Positions 35,309-44,669 are shown, numbered from the stretch's first letter. The stretch: 64,000 bases of DNA from Alteromonadaceae bacterium 2753L.S.0a.02 (GCA_007827375.1 VISH01000002.1:4055001-4119000), one strand, 5' to 3'. Notes: generated from the letters alone by a model not told the origin. Made by a program: numbers and translations.

Positions 35309-36742
35309 ATGTTAACCCGAAGTGCCCTAGTTTGTTGTGCAGCGCTGCTAACCGCGTGCGGCGGTAATGGCTCTGCATCACTCGACAATACCCTGGATGA
35401 AATCGTTGCGCCTGCTACGGCAGAACCGACAACAGAGCCAACAGTGCTACCAACAGCGGAGCCAACACCTGAACCAACGGCGACTCCCACGCCCACGATG
35501 GCGCCTACAACGATTCCCACTTTGATGCCAACAGTAACGCCGGTGCCAACTTCTGAGCCATCAGCGACGCCAACTGCAACGCCGACACCAACTGCTACTC
35601 CGACGCCGACGCCAACGCCGACACCAACTGCAACGCCGACACCGACACCGACGCCAACACCAACTGCAACGCCGACACCAACTGCTACTCCAACACCGAC
35701 ACCAACACCGTCACCAACTGCTACTCCAACGCCGACGCCAACGCCAACGCCAACTGCGACACCAACCCCGACGCCCGAACCTACACCTACCGAGCCACCG
35801 GTCAAAACCTTCGGTTTCGATTCTTCTATAGAAAGTATGGGAATCGATACCTACGCATCGGGCGATGCTTCGGCAACACTGTCGGTTGACAGCGGAAACC
35901 TGGTGCTAACCCCCACTTGGGACGTTGTAAGCGATACAGTGACTCAAAACGTGTCCATACGCGGGCTTTTGCCTGATTATCCGGTAGACATAACTGGTGG
36001 CAGTTTAATGGTCCGTTATCACCTCCCCGATGCCTACGTGCAGGATGGCAACTTAAGTTTTCAGCCGCATGCATTTACCAGTGCTTGGGCTTATGTGGGC
36101 TTGGGAGAACACAACGTGACTTACGATGTCGACGGCGACGGATGGGGAATTCTAAAAATTGACAACTTGCCCGCAGGTACCGACATCACCCGCCTCGGTA
36201 TTCAAGTCAAAGCAAATGGTATGGCGGGTGACGTTACTGGTTCCATCAGTTTCGACTATCTAGTCCTTACCCTCGCCGATGACACAGTGGTCACTACACC
36301 CCCAACACAATCGGTAGACCTCACTGCAAACTGGAACAATGACTATCAAACCCAGCCTGTCATTAGCTATGACGCGAATGGCGTTGTAGTTAGCCACGAC
36401 TGGAGCAGTGGTAACGGTAAGGCGCAGGCGATTCTGCCCAGCACCGTTGATTTTGAAGGCGCGCAGCTGGAAATGGTTATCAATGTCGACCCAGAGTACG
36501 ATGGTGAAGCTCTCGCACTGCAACTGTATGTGCAGCAAAACAGCGGTTCCTACTCTGGCGCTTATGCAGGCTGGACTATGGGCATTACGAGCGGTGATTA
36601 CACCCTTAGCCACACCTTTACGGGTACTCCAGCAGATATCGGCCGGGTAGGAGTTGAATTGATAGATATCGATGGCAGCCTCGCAACGGGTGGTCTCACG
36701 GCACCATTCACAATCAAGAGCGTGACTATCACTTACCCGTAA
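35309..36742 (+). CDS. Lipoprotein with Thr-Pro repeat linker and two beta-sandwich domains
   Basis: A 477-residue lipoprotein. The signal ends in LLTACGG (lipidated Cys17). Residues about 40-158 are an array of (A/P)TPTPT-type repeats, an extended spacer like the poly-serine linkers of the cellulases but of a different kind. Two related beta-sandwich domains follow (about 165-325 and 330-477); both end in a strand of type ISFDYLVLT or IKSVTITYP, as in family CBM-like carbohydrate-binding modules. No catalytic motif is visible. A cell-surface sugar-binding role is inferred. The terminator at 36790 ends the transcript. Confidence 0.82.
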   Translation: MLTRSALVCCAALLTACGGNGSASLDNTLDEIVAPATAEPTTEPTVLPTAEPTPEPTATPTPTMAPTTIPTLMPTVTPVPTSEPSATPTATPTPTATPTPTPTPTPTATPTPTPTPTPTATPTPTATPTPTPTPSPTATPTPTPTPTPTATPTPTPEPTPTEPPVKTFGFDSSIESMGIDTYASGDASATLSVDSGNLVLTPTWDVVSDTVTQNVSIRGLLPDYPVDITGGSLMVRYHLPDAYVQDGNLSFQPHAFTSAWAYVGLGEHNVTYDVDGDGWGILKIDNLPAGTDITRLGIQVKANGMAGDVTGSISFDYLVLTLADDTVVTTPPTQSVDLTANWNNDYQTQPVISYDANGVVVSHDWSSGNGKAQAILPSTVDFEGAQLEMVINVDPEYDGEALALQLYVQQNSGSYSGAYAGWTMGITSGDYTLSHTFTGTPADIGRVGVELIDIDGSLATGGLTAPFTIKSVTITYP

Positions 36743-36789
36743 GCCTAAAACAAAGCGCGTTTCAACGCGCCTTACGCCAGCCCATCACC

Positions 36790-36821
36790 AAGCCCCCGGA
36801 GTTATAGCTGGGGGCTTTTTT
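36790..36821 (+). terminator. Rho-independent terminator after the lipoprotein gene
   Basis: AAGCCCCC (36790-36797) pairs with GGGGGCTT (36810-36817) and runs into T to 36821. The minus-strand oxygenase gene ends just beyond it, at 36831, so it may serve both. Confidence 0.88.
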
Positions 36822-36830
36822 AATTGTAAC

Positions 36831-37499
36831 TTAACGGGGTGGGTCTACCTTAGTTGCATGCGAGGTGTTTACTCGATACCAACCGGCAATAGAATAGCGA
36901 TCGCGATGTGCAGGCAGCACTTCATGTGGAAACTCCTCACTTAAAAATACCACCACGGTACCCTGCAGAGGCGTTACCTTCACCCCTTGAGTATCACTAT
37001 CTTCCGAGTACAACACCAACTCACCACCATCATCTGGCCCCCAAGCTGGATTGAGATAAACCACCACAGACAATACACGGTTGGCTTCGCCACGAAACGC
37101 ATCGAAATGGCGTTTATAAAAGTCCCCAGGCTTATAGTGTGCAAAATGACTTTCGAATGAAAACAGCCCGAGAAACAAGCGTCGATTAAGAAACCGCTGC
37201 AGCCGCAAACACCAAGTAAGCCAGGCCTGACCGGTTAGCGACTCACCAGTGATCCAGCAAATTTCGTCACTGCGAACGAAACTGTTTTTAAAAAAATCGT
37301 CGGCGCGACCAATACCCGCCCGTTCAAATTTCGCCGCATGCAGCTGATGCGCATACGCACTTAGACTGTCGCCGAGTTCATGGGGTAATGCGGCGGGGTT
37401 GATGCTGAAGCCTTTTATTTCAATATCTGTTGCAATGCGCGCGAACAGAGAATCGTCTTCGAAACCGCCCTGCCGAGCGACGCTGATGGGAGTTGTCAT
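36831..37499 (-). CDS. 2-oxoglutarate/Fe(II)-dependent oxygenase (prolyl-4-hydroxylase-like)
   Basis: A 222-residue enzyme of the 2OG-Fe(II) superfamily. The HxD pair is in KRHFDAFRG (about residue 130), the distal His in EFPHEVLPA and the 2OG-binding Arg in HRDRYSIAGWYR. LSVVVYLNPAW and GGELVLY are the conserved strands between them. The product could hydroxylate a protein side chain or small molecule. Start: ATG 37499 is preferred to a TTG frame extension at 37520; neither has a strong ribosome-binding site. It is transcribed alone. Confidence 0.85.
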   Translation of the reverse strand: MTTPISVARQGGFEDDSLFARIATDIEIKGFSINPAALPHELGDSLSAYAHQLHAAKFERAGIGRADDFFKNSFVRSDEICWITGESLTGQAWLTWCLRLQRFLNRRLFLGLFSFESHFAHYKPGDFYKRHFDAFRGEANRVLSVVVYLNPAWGPDDGGELVLYSEDSDTQGVKVTPLQGTVVVFLSEEFPHEVLPAHRDRYSIAGWYRVNTSHATKVDPPR

Positions 37500-37809
37500 G
37501 GAATGTGGCGCACGCCTCAATATGGCCTACGAAGGAAGCGTGCATTCTAAGGCGCTGTTGAAGCAACCACAACTCATTTGTGGATCTAACCGGTTTTTAT
37601 TAAAACTGCCTTAAGTACCATCCGTTTTTATAATACCCGTCAGAAATATGTTTTTAAAAATTGGCCTACAATCACATTTTGTTTGTATACTTAATTTATT
37701 AAATATCCAATAACACACCACCTCAAATAAAGATTTCAGAGCCACAACTTCTAAACCTTTCTCTGGCTTATAAAATTATCGATTGCAAACCTACAAAATT
37801 GGAGTACTT

Positions 37810-38715
37810 ATGCGTATAGGAATACTATCGCGAGGTCCAGAGCTTTATTCCACCCGCCGCCTAAAGGAAGCGGGAGAAGCTCGCGGCCACGAAGTTGATA
37901 TTATCGACACCTTACACTGCTATATGGATATCACCAGCAGCAAACCCGCGGTGCGCTACGCCGGTGAGGAATTACCCTTCTACGACGCCATCATTCCACG
38001 AATTGGAGCCTCAATTACTTTTTATGGCACCTCGGTGGTACGTCAATTTGAAATGATGGGTACCTTTGTGGTTAATGAGTCCGTTGCCATCAGCCGCTCG
38101 CGCGACAAACTTCGCTCATTACAACTCTTGTCCCGTAAGGGTGTTGGCCTGCCTCGCACCGGTTTTGCCAATAAGCCCGACAACATTCGCGACTTGATTC
38201 GCAATGTGGGTGGCGCACCGGTCGTGATTAAACTGCTTGAAGGTACGCAGGGTATAGGCGTGGTACTCGCCGAAACTGCAAAAACCGCAGAAGCCATTAT
38301 CGAGGCATTTATGGGCTTAAAAGCGAACATTCTGGTTCAGGAATTCATTAAAGAGGCCGGCGGTGCAGACATCCGCTGTTTCGTGGTGGGTGGTAAGGTA
38401 ATCGCGGCCATGAAACGTCAAGGTGCTGAGGGTGAATTTCGTTCGAACCTGCATCGAGGGGGCAGCGCTGAATTGGTGAGGCTTTCCAAAGATGAGCGCG
38501 CCACAGCGATAAATGCCGCAAAAGTGATGGGACTGAATGTATGTGGTGTCGATATATTACGAGCTTCGCGAGGTCCAGTGGTTATGGAAGTTAATTCCTC
38601 ACCGGGGCTAGAAGGTATCGAAACTGCGACAGGTAAAGATGTCGCCAGCATGATTTGCGATTTTATCGAAAAAAACGCCCGCCCCAATAACACCCGTACT
38701 CGGGGCAAAGGTTAA
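37810..38715 (+). CDS. rimK: RimK, ATP-dependent glutamate ligase
   Basis: A 301-residue ATP-grasp ligase, the same length as E. coli RimK (300), which adds glutamates to the C-terminus of ribosomal protein S6. It starts MRIGILSRGP with GGAG 6 bases upstream; a longer frame from 37783 lacks this. ATP-grasp features: VVIKLLEGTQGIGV, ILVQEFIKEAGGADIRCFVVGG and VVMEVNSSPGLEGIE, with Glu and Asn as metal ligands. Downstream genes overlap or abut (38715, 39757), forming a tight operon with an aspartoacylase-like enzyme and a RimB-like protease. Confidence 0.93.
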   Translation: MRIGILSRGPELYSTRRLKEAGEARGHEVDIIDTLHCYMDITSSKPAVRYAGEELPFYDAIIPRIGASITFYGTSVVRQFEMMGTFVVNESVAISRSRDKLRSLQLLSRKGVGLPRTGFANKPDNIRDLIRNVGGAPVVIKLLEGTQGIGVVLAETAKTAEAIIEAFMGLKANILVQEFIKEAGGADIRCFVVGGKVIAAMKRQGAEGEFRSNLHRGGSAELVRLSKDERATAINAAKVMGLNVCGVDILRASRGPVVMEVNSSPGLEGIETATGKDVASMICDFIEKNARPNNTRTRGKG

Positions 38716-39755
38716 TGGACGAGATTTCCATCAACGGATATCTGATTAAACGAGGTGAGAAAACCCGTATAGAAATTCCAGTCGCCGATTTGTATACCGG
38801 CGCGGAAATGACCATGCCGGTACATATCGTACGCGCGAAGAAACCTGGCCCAAAACTTTTCGTCAGTGCCGCTTTACATGGAGACGAGCTCAACGGCATC
38901 GAAATTATTCGTCGCCTCATTACCTTGAAAACACTCAAGCTCACCGCCGGAACCTTAATTGCGGTACCCATGGTCAACGTATACGGCGTGCTTAATCAAA
39001 GTCGATACCTACCCGATCGTCGCGATTTGAACCGGAGCTTTCCCGGTTCCGCAAAAGGTTCGTTGGCGGGCCGTGTGGCAGATCGTTTTCTCAATGAAAT
39101 TGTTGTGCAGTGCAACTATGGTATCGACCTGCACACGGGGGCGATCCACCGGTCCAACTTACCCCAGATTCGCGCCGATCTCAGCGACGATGAAACCCGC
39201 GATCTGGCGCGCTCTTTTGGCGTACCGGTGTTGTTAAATTCAAATTTACGCGATGGATCGCTACGGGAAGCAGCGGTCGCCGCCGGTGTTAAAATACTTC
39301 TCTACGAAGCCGGGCAGGCGTTGCGTTTCGATGAGCTTTCTATCAAAGCGGGGCTACGCGGTATTTTAAATATTATGTCGCACCTGAATATGATACGTTC
39401 CAAACCCGCCAAACGAAAAAATGTTGAACCCTTCGTGGCAACCAACAGCGCGTGGGTACGCGCCGAAGCCAGCGGCATTGTACGCATTTTAAAAAATCTT
39501 GGCGATCAGGTTTACAAGGGCGATACTCTGGCTGAGATAGGCACACCGTTCGGGGAAACCACAGGAGTCGTAAAAACAACGCGCAGCGGTATTATTATCG
39601 GCAAGCAAAACATTCCCCTGGTGCAGGAAGGCGAAGCCATGTTTCACATCGCCTATTTTAAAGATGCTGATGAAGACGTAGCAGAACACATTGAAATTTT
39701 GCAGGACACCCTGCTCGATGGCAATGAAATCTCAAATTTCGGAGACGAACTTTAG
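38715..39755 (+). CDS. Succinylglutamate desuccinylase/aspartoacylase-family enzyme
   Basis: A 346-residue zinc carboxypeptidase-like enzyme of the AstE/AspA family. Zinc ligands are in LHGDELNGIEI (His, Glu) and GIDLHTGAIH (His). The C-terminal third (about 230-330) is a small beta-domain with a biotin-lipoyl-like look (GIVRILKNLGDQVYKGDTLAEIG). Known members remove acyl or amide groups from N-acyl amino acids. The ATG overlaps the rimK stop (TAATG). Its position suggests trimming of a RimK-type amide or glutamyl product, but no substrate is known. Confidence 0.9.
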   Translation: MDEISINGYLIKRGEKTRIEIPVADLYTGAEMTMPVHIVRAKKPGPKLFVSAALHGDELNGIEIIRRLITLKTLKLTAGTLIAVPMVNVYGVLNQSRYLPDRRDLNRSFPGSAKGSLAGRVADRFLNEIVVQCNYGIDLHTGAIHRSNLPQIRADLSDDETRDLARSFGVPVLLNSNLRDGSLREAAVAAGVKILLYEAGQALRFDELSIKAGLRGILNIMSHLNMIRSKPAKRKNVEPFVATNSAWVRAEASGIVRILKNLGDQVYKGDTLAEIGTPFGETTGVVKTTRSGIIIGKQNIPLVQEGEAMFHIAYFKDADEDVAEHIEILQDTLLDGNEISNFGDEL

Positions 39756-39756
39756 C

Positions 39757-40206
39757 ATGGACAAAATCATAATCGGCAGCCTAGAAACCATACAACTTCC
39801 AGAATTGGGCATTACCGATTTACAGGTACGCGTCGATACCGGAGCGGCTTCGTCATCACTGCATGTCGATAATCTGGAAAAGTTCAAACGCAGTGGCCGC
39901 CCCTGGGTACGATTCGATCTGCACCCCGACCTTTACAACACCGAAGAAATAATTCGCTGCGAAGCGCCCATCCATGATATTCGGCGAATCAAATCGTCTA
40001 ACGGCGAATCGCAACAACGCTACGTCATTCGAACCCCAATCGAACTCGCCGGGCAAACCTGGCCCATCGATATCACGCTCACAGATCGTTCAGACATGAC
40101 CTACCTCATGCTGTTTGGCCGGGAAGGGATGTGCGATAAAGTGCTGGTTGATCCTTCACAAACATTCCTTGCGGCACCCGCGCGGGATGACACCAACCAG
40201 GCTTAA
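39757..40206 (+). CDS. RimB-like retropepsin-type protease (ATP-dependent zinc protease family)
   Basis: A 149-residue protein of the DUF785/RimB group, a single-domain retropepsin fold. The active-site-like motif RVDTGAASSSLHVD lies at about 22-35, where DTGA is the aspartic protease signature. The start at 39757 follows the upstream stop by one base, with GGAG 12 bases upstream; a longer frame from 39691 is rejected. In Pseudomonas, RimB works with RimK to control S6 modification. Its stop overlaps the stop of the convergent gene at 40203. Confidence 0.88.
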   Translation: MDKIIIGSLETIQLPELGITDLQVRVDTGAASSSLHVDNLEKFKRSGRPWVRFDLHPDLYNTEEIIRCEAPIHDIRRIKSSNGESQQRYVIRTPIELAGQTWPIDITLTDRSDMTYLMLFGREGMCDKVLVDPSQTFLAAPARDDTNQA

Positions 40207-40994
40207 ACGAAATACACCACAATATCCACAGCAATCAACACAATAATTATCCACTCCAGAAATGCCGAGTGTTTGTGATGTTGCTCGGCAGCCAGCATGT
40301 CGAGCAAACCATGAATTGTATCGAGTTTTTTATTCATAATTTCAATGCGCGGTAACAGATCCAGATATTTGGCCAACTTCTGATATTCCGCTTCTAATTC
40401 GGGATAATCCCAAAAAAATTCTGGTGTATCGAGTAAATTAAAATGCAAAGTAATATCGCTGCTGGTATCAAATAATACACCGCGTAATTTCGCCAATTGG
40501 CGACGGGATAAGGGCACTTTTCCGGTGGCTGCCAATTCTCTGGAGATGTGCGCATTTTGTTGTATTACCTGCTGCGCTTTGTCTTCGAAAAATTCCAGTT
40601 TGGCAGATTGTGCGAATGCGTGGCTCAAGCCTAAACGGGTTAGCGGTTCGTGATTGGGGATATTCAATACATCGTGCTGCACCGCAAAGGGTTTACCGGT
40701 ATCGATGCTGTACGAATAAATTTCTGTCACTGCGCCACTGGTAGGGATTTCAATCGCATCACCGATATCAAAACACAATTTTTGTCGGTCGTTCTCGCTG
40801 AGATCCCAACCTACTAAAACCCCATAGTCAAACATCCAGGCTTCGCCCTCGGGTTGTTTCAGGTAATAGGCATCACGGTATCGCACCGCACCCATTTTAG
40901 AAATTAGGGTATTTTCACATGCATCACGGTGGAGTTTTCGGCCCAACAACGCAATAGTAATGCGCTTGAGTGGCTCGGCCTGTATCGTATTCAT
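40203..40994 (-). CDS. RMD1/YagE-family (DUF155) membrane protein
   Basis: A 263-residue protein with a cytoplasmic domain (about 1-235) and one C-terminal transmembrane helix (about 243-262, LEWIIIVLIAVDIVVYFV). The YSIDTGKPFAVQHDVLNI and LSHAFAQSAKLEFFEDKAQ segments match the DUF155/Rmd1 family known from yeast mitochondria and many bacteria; its molecular role is unknown. It is the last gene of a minus-strand operon, 2 bp after the GNAT-C39 gene. Confidence 0.85.
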   Translation of the reverse strand: MNTIQAEPLKRITIALLGRKLHRDACENTLISKMGAVRYRDAYYLKQPEGEAWMFDYGVLVGWDLSENDRQKLCFDIGDAIEIPTSGAVTEIYSYSIDTGKPFAVQHDVLNIPNHEPLTRLGLSHAFAQSAKLEFFEDKAQQVIQQNAHISRELAATGKVPLSRRQLAKLRGVLFDTSSDITLHFNLLDTPEFFWDYPELEAEYQKLAKYLDLLPRIEIMNKKLDTIHGLLDMLAAEQHHKHSAFLEWIIIVLIAVDIVVYFV

Positions 40995-40996
40995 TT

Positions 40997-42109
40997 TTAG
41001 ATTTCCTTTAAGGGCTGAATCGCTACCGCTGTTCGCAAGCGGTTAACACCAAAAGCAGACATTCGTGCAAAATCGTCTCGCGCAATGGGCACATACTGGC
41101 AATCAATCGCAAGTTGGCTTTTATCGTCCAAGTCCGGATCGTGTACATAGAAACAGAGATTATCGAACCCGTTTACCACAACCCAATGCGGTGCTTTTTT
41201 TCCATCGAGTCGATAGGTGCTTATTAACACCAAAACGGAAAAGCCATCTTTAAGCCAGTTTTCAACAGTTTGTTGAGATATTTCATCGTAAGTGAGACTG
41301 ACACCTGCAGCCAAGCCCGAATCGAGAAACTGCTTGTGTACCACGCGCATAATGGCTTTCTTGTGCTCACTGCGTACACCCTCTAAAAATAAAGCTTGCT
41401 CGGTGTTTATCCAAACCTGAACATCAAAGCCTCGACGACGCGCAGCCAGCCCCAAGCCTAGTGGATGACAACCGCCATGACCTGAAGTCATAAACACTGT
41501 GGTTGCCTCACGCCATATATCCAGCTCAAGTAATTGTTCACAGGTAATTGAATTGGAAAAACTCGCCATTGCCATCATCAGTGCGGCCGGACCACAGGTA
41601 AATTCCGTAGTTTGTTGGTACCAGGGGGTCATGCGTTTAAAACCGCCGGGCGCAAGTTTGCGTATCGGTTTTTGCATGCGCAGGGCATCGCTGTGATCAT
41701 CGTAATAATCACTGTACTCACCAAAAATACGATAACCCTGTGCCTGATAGAGAGCGATAGCTGCAGTGTTTTTATCGGCAACTTCCAAGCGCATATGGAG
41801 TCGCCCACGCTCGCTCGCCTGAAACTCGAGTTGATTCAGTAACGATTTAGCGACTCCCATACCGCGCGCGGTTGGTGACACCGCGAGCGAATACAAGCGT
41901 GCCAAACGGGTGCCTTTATGTAACCAGACCAATCCGTAACCCAGCATTTCACCGTTTTCACTTTCAGCAATCGACAAAACACTTTGCGCTGATTGAATAA
42001 AACGTTTGAAGCTGCGTTTGCTGAGTCTGTCAGTGTCGAAACATTGCTGTTCCAGTGAAAGAAGTTGCGGCAAATCCGTATCCGAAGCCGCGCGAATGTT
42101 CAGCGACAA
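40997..42109 (-). CDS. GNAT acetyltransferase fused to a C39-like cysteine peptidase
   Basis: A 370-residue two-domain protein. The N-terminal GNAT domain (about 1-150) has the acetyl-CoA loop ARGMGVAKSLL and the RimI-like NTAAIALYQAQGY. The C-terminal domain (about 158-365) is papain-like of the C39 / DUF3335 kind: Cys172 in EFTCGPAAL, His308 in APHWVVVNGF and Asp324 in VHDPD form a plausible triad. Published surveys of ATP-grasp amidoligases describe GNAT and peptidase partners in such clusters. It sits 2 bp after the second RimK-like ligase and 2 bp before the Rmd1-like gene. One substrate for all three domains is an inference. Confidence 0.9.
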   Translation of the reverse strand: MSLNIRAASDTDLPQLLSLEQQCFDTDRLSKRSFKRFIQSAQSVLSIAESENGEMLGYGLVWLHKGTRLARLYSLAVSPTARGMGVAKSLLNQLEFQASERGRLHMRLEVADKNTAAIALYQAQGYRIFGEYSDYYDDHSDALRMQKPIRKLAPGGFKRMTPWYQQTTEFTCGPAALMMAMASFSNSITCEQLLELDIWREATTVFMTSGHGGCHPLGLGLAARRRGFDVQVWINTEQALFLEGVRSEHKKAIMRVVHKQFLDSGLAAGVSLTYDEISQQTVENWLKDGFSVLVLISTYRLDGKKAPHWVVVNGFDNLCFYVHDPDLDDKSQLAIDCQYVPIARDDFARMSAFGVNRLRTAVAIQPLKEI

Positions 42110-42111
42110 AA

Positions 42112-43560
42112 TTAGCGCCCCCGCAACTCCAAACGACGGGAAAACTCCGACATAATTTGCATGTAGAGCTCGTCACCTAAATATTTATCTTCAACGCCAT
42201 GATCGATACTGGGGTTGTCGTTTACCTCCAACACATAGGCCCGACCCTCGACCTCTTTTATATCGATACCGTAAAGACCCTGGCCCACGACAGCGGCTGC
42301 TTTTAATGCGGCTGTTAAGACTTTGCGCGGTACTTCAAAGGTAGCAAGTGCGTCGAAGCCGCCCGAGAAAAAACGCTTGTTGCCATGATTGTAAATTTGC
42401 CAGTGATTGCGCGCCATATAGTAACGGCATGCATACAGTGCTCGACCGTTGAGCACGCCAATGCGCCAGTCGTATTCTGTGAATAAATATTCCTGCGCCA
42501 GCACCAGAGCGGAGTCTTTTAACAGTTTGCTGGCAACATCCAACAGTTCCTGGCTGTCATTTACTTTAAATACGCCGCGCGAAAATGAACCCTCAGGCAT
42601 TTTTAAAATTAATGGAAAACCGTATTTTTGCTGCAATGCAGCTGCGGTTTCTGGCGTAATATCGCTGATAAACTCTGTGCGCAAGCTGGGCACTTTTTTA
42701 TAATTGAAAGCATCGTGTAAAAAAACCTTGTTACAGCAGCGCAAAATCGAATCGGGATCATCAAAAACCACCAAGCCTAATTCCTCTGCCTCCCGGGCGA
42801 GACGGTAGGTGTGGTGATCGATGGCGGTGGTTTCCCGCAAAAACAATCCGTCGTACTGGTTGAGATGTCGCAACTCTGCTGCCGATACGGTGTGCACCTG
42901 AATTCCCAGGCGTTTACCTGCGCTCACAAAACGTTTCAAGGCGCCTTTATCACTGGGAGGCACACTTTCATTGGCATCAACCAACATCGCGATTTCCCAA
43001 CGGTATTTTTTACTGGCTCCTCGTTTACGCCAGCTTTGACGGGCGTAGTCCGCGAACACGTGCTGGCAAAATTCATGATCTGTAACGGGAATTTCTGCTA
43101 AACCGCAGCGGCGAATATCGGCACGAATACGCGAGCCGTCGCGGCTGATTTCTACCCGCAACAAAGGCGCCTGAAAATCGTCGAATATCAAGCGTGCGAT
43201 TTTTTTAAGTTCGCTGTTGGCGCACTCACCCATGCACAATAAATGGCTGCCGGCGAGTGCGTCGATGTCGGTTGTTTTTCCCAAAAGTTTATCGCTAAAC
43301 CATAAGCCGGCTACACCGCTTACCCGCAAATTATTGATGAGCTTAACACTGGGCAAAACCTGATGGCTGCGCGCTTCAGCCAACAGTGAGCAGTAGTAGC
43401 CTTGACTCAAATACCGGCCGGTATCGCACAGGTTAATCACGCGCAACCGTGGCTCGTTTAGCTTGGGGTAATCATGAAGGTAGGTCGCAAAAGTCACTGC
43501 GTTTTCAGGCAACAGTGCCAGCGAGCTGTCATCCTCTGCAACAAATAGCGTGGCAATCAT
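42112..43560 (-). CDS. RimK-like ATP-grasp ligase with a long N-terminal domain
   Basis: A 482-residue protein. The C-terminal ATP-grasp (about 220-480) shows the motifs GFPLILKMPEGSFSRGV, LVLAQEYLFTEYDWRIGV and YVLEVNDNPSIDHG. The first 190 residues form an additional domain seen in RimK-like ligases with N-terminal extensions. It is the second such ligase within 4 kb. The ATG at 43560 has GGA 6 bases upstream and is preferred to the longer frame from 43638. Being first in the minus operon, it probably makes the amide bond that the GNAT and C39 parts then modify. The substrate is unknown. Confidence 0.88.
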   Translation of the reverse strand: MIATLFVAEDDSSLALLPENAVTFATYLHDYPKLNEPRLRVINLCDTGRYLSQGYYCSLLAEARSHQVLPSVKLINNLRVSGVAGLWFSDKLLGKTTDIDALAGSHLLCMGECANSELKKIARLIFDDFQAPLLRVEISRDGSRIRADIRRCGLAEIPVTDHEFCQHVFADYARQSWRKRGASKKYRWEIAMLVDANESVPPSDKGALKRFVSAGKRLGIQVHTVSAAELRHLNQYDGLFLRETTAIDHHTYRLAREAEELGLVVFDDPDSILRCCNKVFLHDAFNYKKVPSLRTEFISDITPETAAALQQKYGFPLILKMPEGSFSRGVFKVNDSQELLDVASKLLKDSALVLAQEYLFTEYDWRIGVLNGRALYACRYYMARNHWQIYNHGNKRFFSGGFDALATFEVPRKVLTAALKAAAVVGQGLYGIDIKEVEGRAYVLEVNDNPSIDHGVEDKYLGDELYMQIMSEFSRRLELRGR

Positions 43561-43730
43561 GGCGGTTCCAAAAAGGCGAGAAAAACGCACGCTAACAGCT
43601 TGGCTCTTGAGGAAGTGTGGCCGCATCGCAATGCACAAAATTTTGTGCGGTATACGCTTGTTTTAGGGTTCAGGCAAGGGAAATTTTTCTACGCTTAGAG
43701 CTTTGCGATAAACGGTTGCAGCGTATAGCT

Positions 43731-44051
43731 TTAGGCTTCACAACGCACGTGGGTACCGATATATTCTTCGGGAAGTTGCCAGTGGTAACGGCGATCAGAT
43801 GGTGTACCACGACGTTTGCGACGACAGGGAGGGCGTTGTGAAAGTGCAGGTAGATTTTTAGTGCTTTGGGGAAGTTCCTGTTCCAACACCCGGTAGGCAT
43901 CGAGTACCCGGCGAAACATTTCTGCAGCCTGCAGGTCGCCGGAGTTGCGATCGGGGTGATAAAAGGCCGCAAGCCTGCGGTAGGCCAGTTTGATGTCTTC
44001 CAATGACGCGCCGGGTTTTAATCCTAAGGTTTTGTAACAGCCTGGGATCAT
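43731..44051 (-). CDS. Short J-domain (DnaJ-like) protein
   Basis: A 106-residue protein with a J domain at about 5-70: YKTLGLKPGASLEDIKLAYRRLA and the HPD motif in FYHPDRNSGD. It would stimulate Hsp70 ATPase. The tail is basic and then acidic, without a zinc or client-binding domain, so it is a stand-alone J protein. No good Shine-Dalgarno sequence is seen before ATG 44051. It lies 122 bp after zur on the same strand. Confidence 0.8.
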   Translation of the reverse strand: MIPGCYKTLGLKPGASLEDIKLAYRRLAAFYHPDRNSGDLQAAEMFRRVLDAYRVLEQELPQSTKNLPALSQRPPCRRKRRGTPSDRRYHWQLPEEYIGTHVRCEA

Positions 44052-44173
44052 GGAGAAAAATGAGAACGTTAGTTCCGCTGAGCGAATTTACGATGATTTT
44101 AACGCCAGCCACCTCACGGAACAATGCCAAAAATGTGACGGTTGCGACGCTTCCTCGTTGAAGAGTTGAAATT

Positions 44174-44638
44174 TTAACGGGAATTTGAACAGCGGTCACA
44201 TATGCAATCCAGTTCAAGAGGAGTATTCAGCAACTGGAAACCCGCATCTTTTGCCTGAGAATTGAGTGATTCCCACAATTCTTGAGGCGCTGCTACCTCC
44301 TTCACTGCGGAACACTCTCGACAAATAAGAAACTGCGGCGCGTAATGAGGGTGGTCACATGCTATATGGGAGCAGGCGACATATTTATTGGTGGAATGAA
44401 GTTTGTGCACCAGCTGTTCAGCAACAAGAAAATCCAAAATCCGATACACCGACATCGGCGGCATGGTGCTGTCACTATCTTCGTTGTATGTATCGGCAAC
44501 CTGATAGGCTGACAAGGGCTTTTCCTGGGCGACTAAGAGTTCCAGAATCCGCTTGCGCTTGTCGGTAAGACGCACCCCGGCAACACCGCATTGCTGGGCT
44601 GCCCGAGTGAGTATTTTATTGAGTTCCGCTTTTCTCAT
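44174..44638 (-). CDS. zur: Fur-family zinc uptake regulator Zur
   Basis: A 154-residue Fur-family repressor, placed as Zur because of the neighbour and the type. The winged HTH (about 15-90) contains MPPMSVYRILDFLVAEQLVHKL. Zinc sites: CSHIACDHPHYAP, the structural CRECS (one CxxC) and the late CICDRC (second CxxC). It would shut off zinc uptake genes when zinc is sufficient. The gene follows the TonB receptor by 31 bp, so both form an operon. Confidence 0.9.
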   Translation of the reverse strand: MRKAELNKILTRAAQQCGVAGVRLTDKRKRILELLVAQEKPLSAYQVADTYNEDSDSTMPPMSVYRILDFLVAEQLVHKLHSTNKYVACSHIACDHPHYAPQFLICRECSAVKEVAAPQELWESLNSQAKDAGFQLLNTPLELDCICDRCSNSR

Positions 44639-44669
44639 TCATGTTCCGATCTGTTCGACCCAGCTGTTC

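Noticed and set aside
35287..35805. Gly/Val-repeat frame on minus at the lipoprotein gene
   Set aside because: It is the complement of the Thr-Pro repeat array of the real plus-strand lipoprotein gene.
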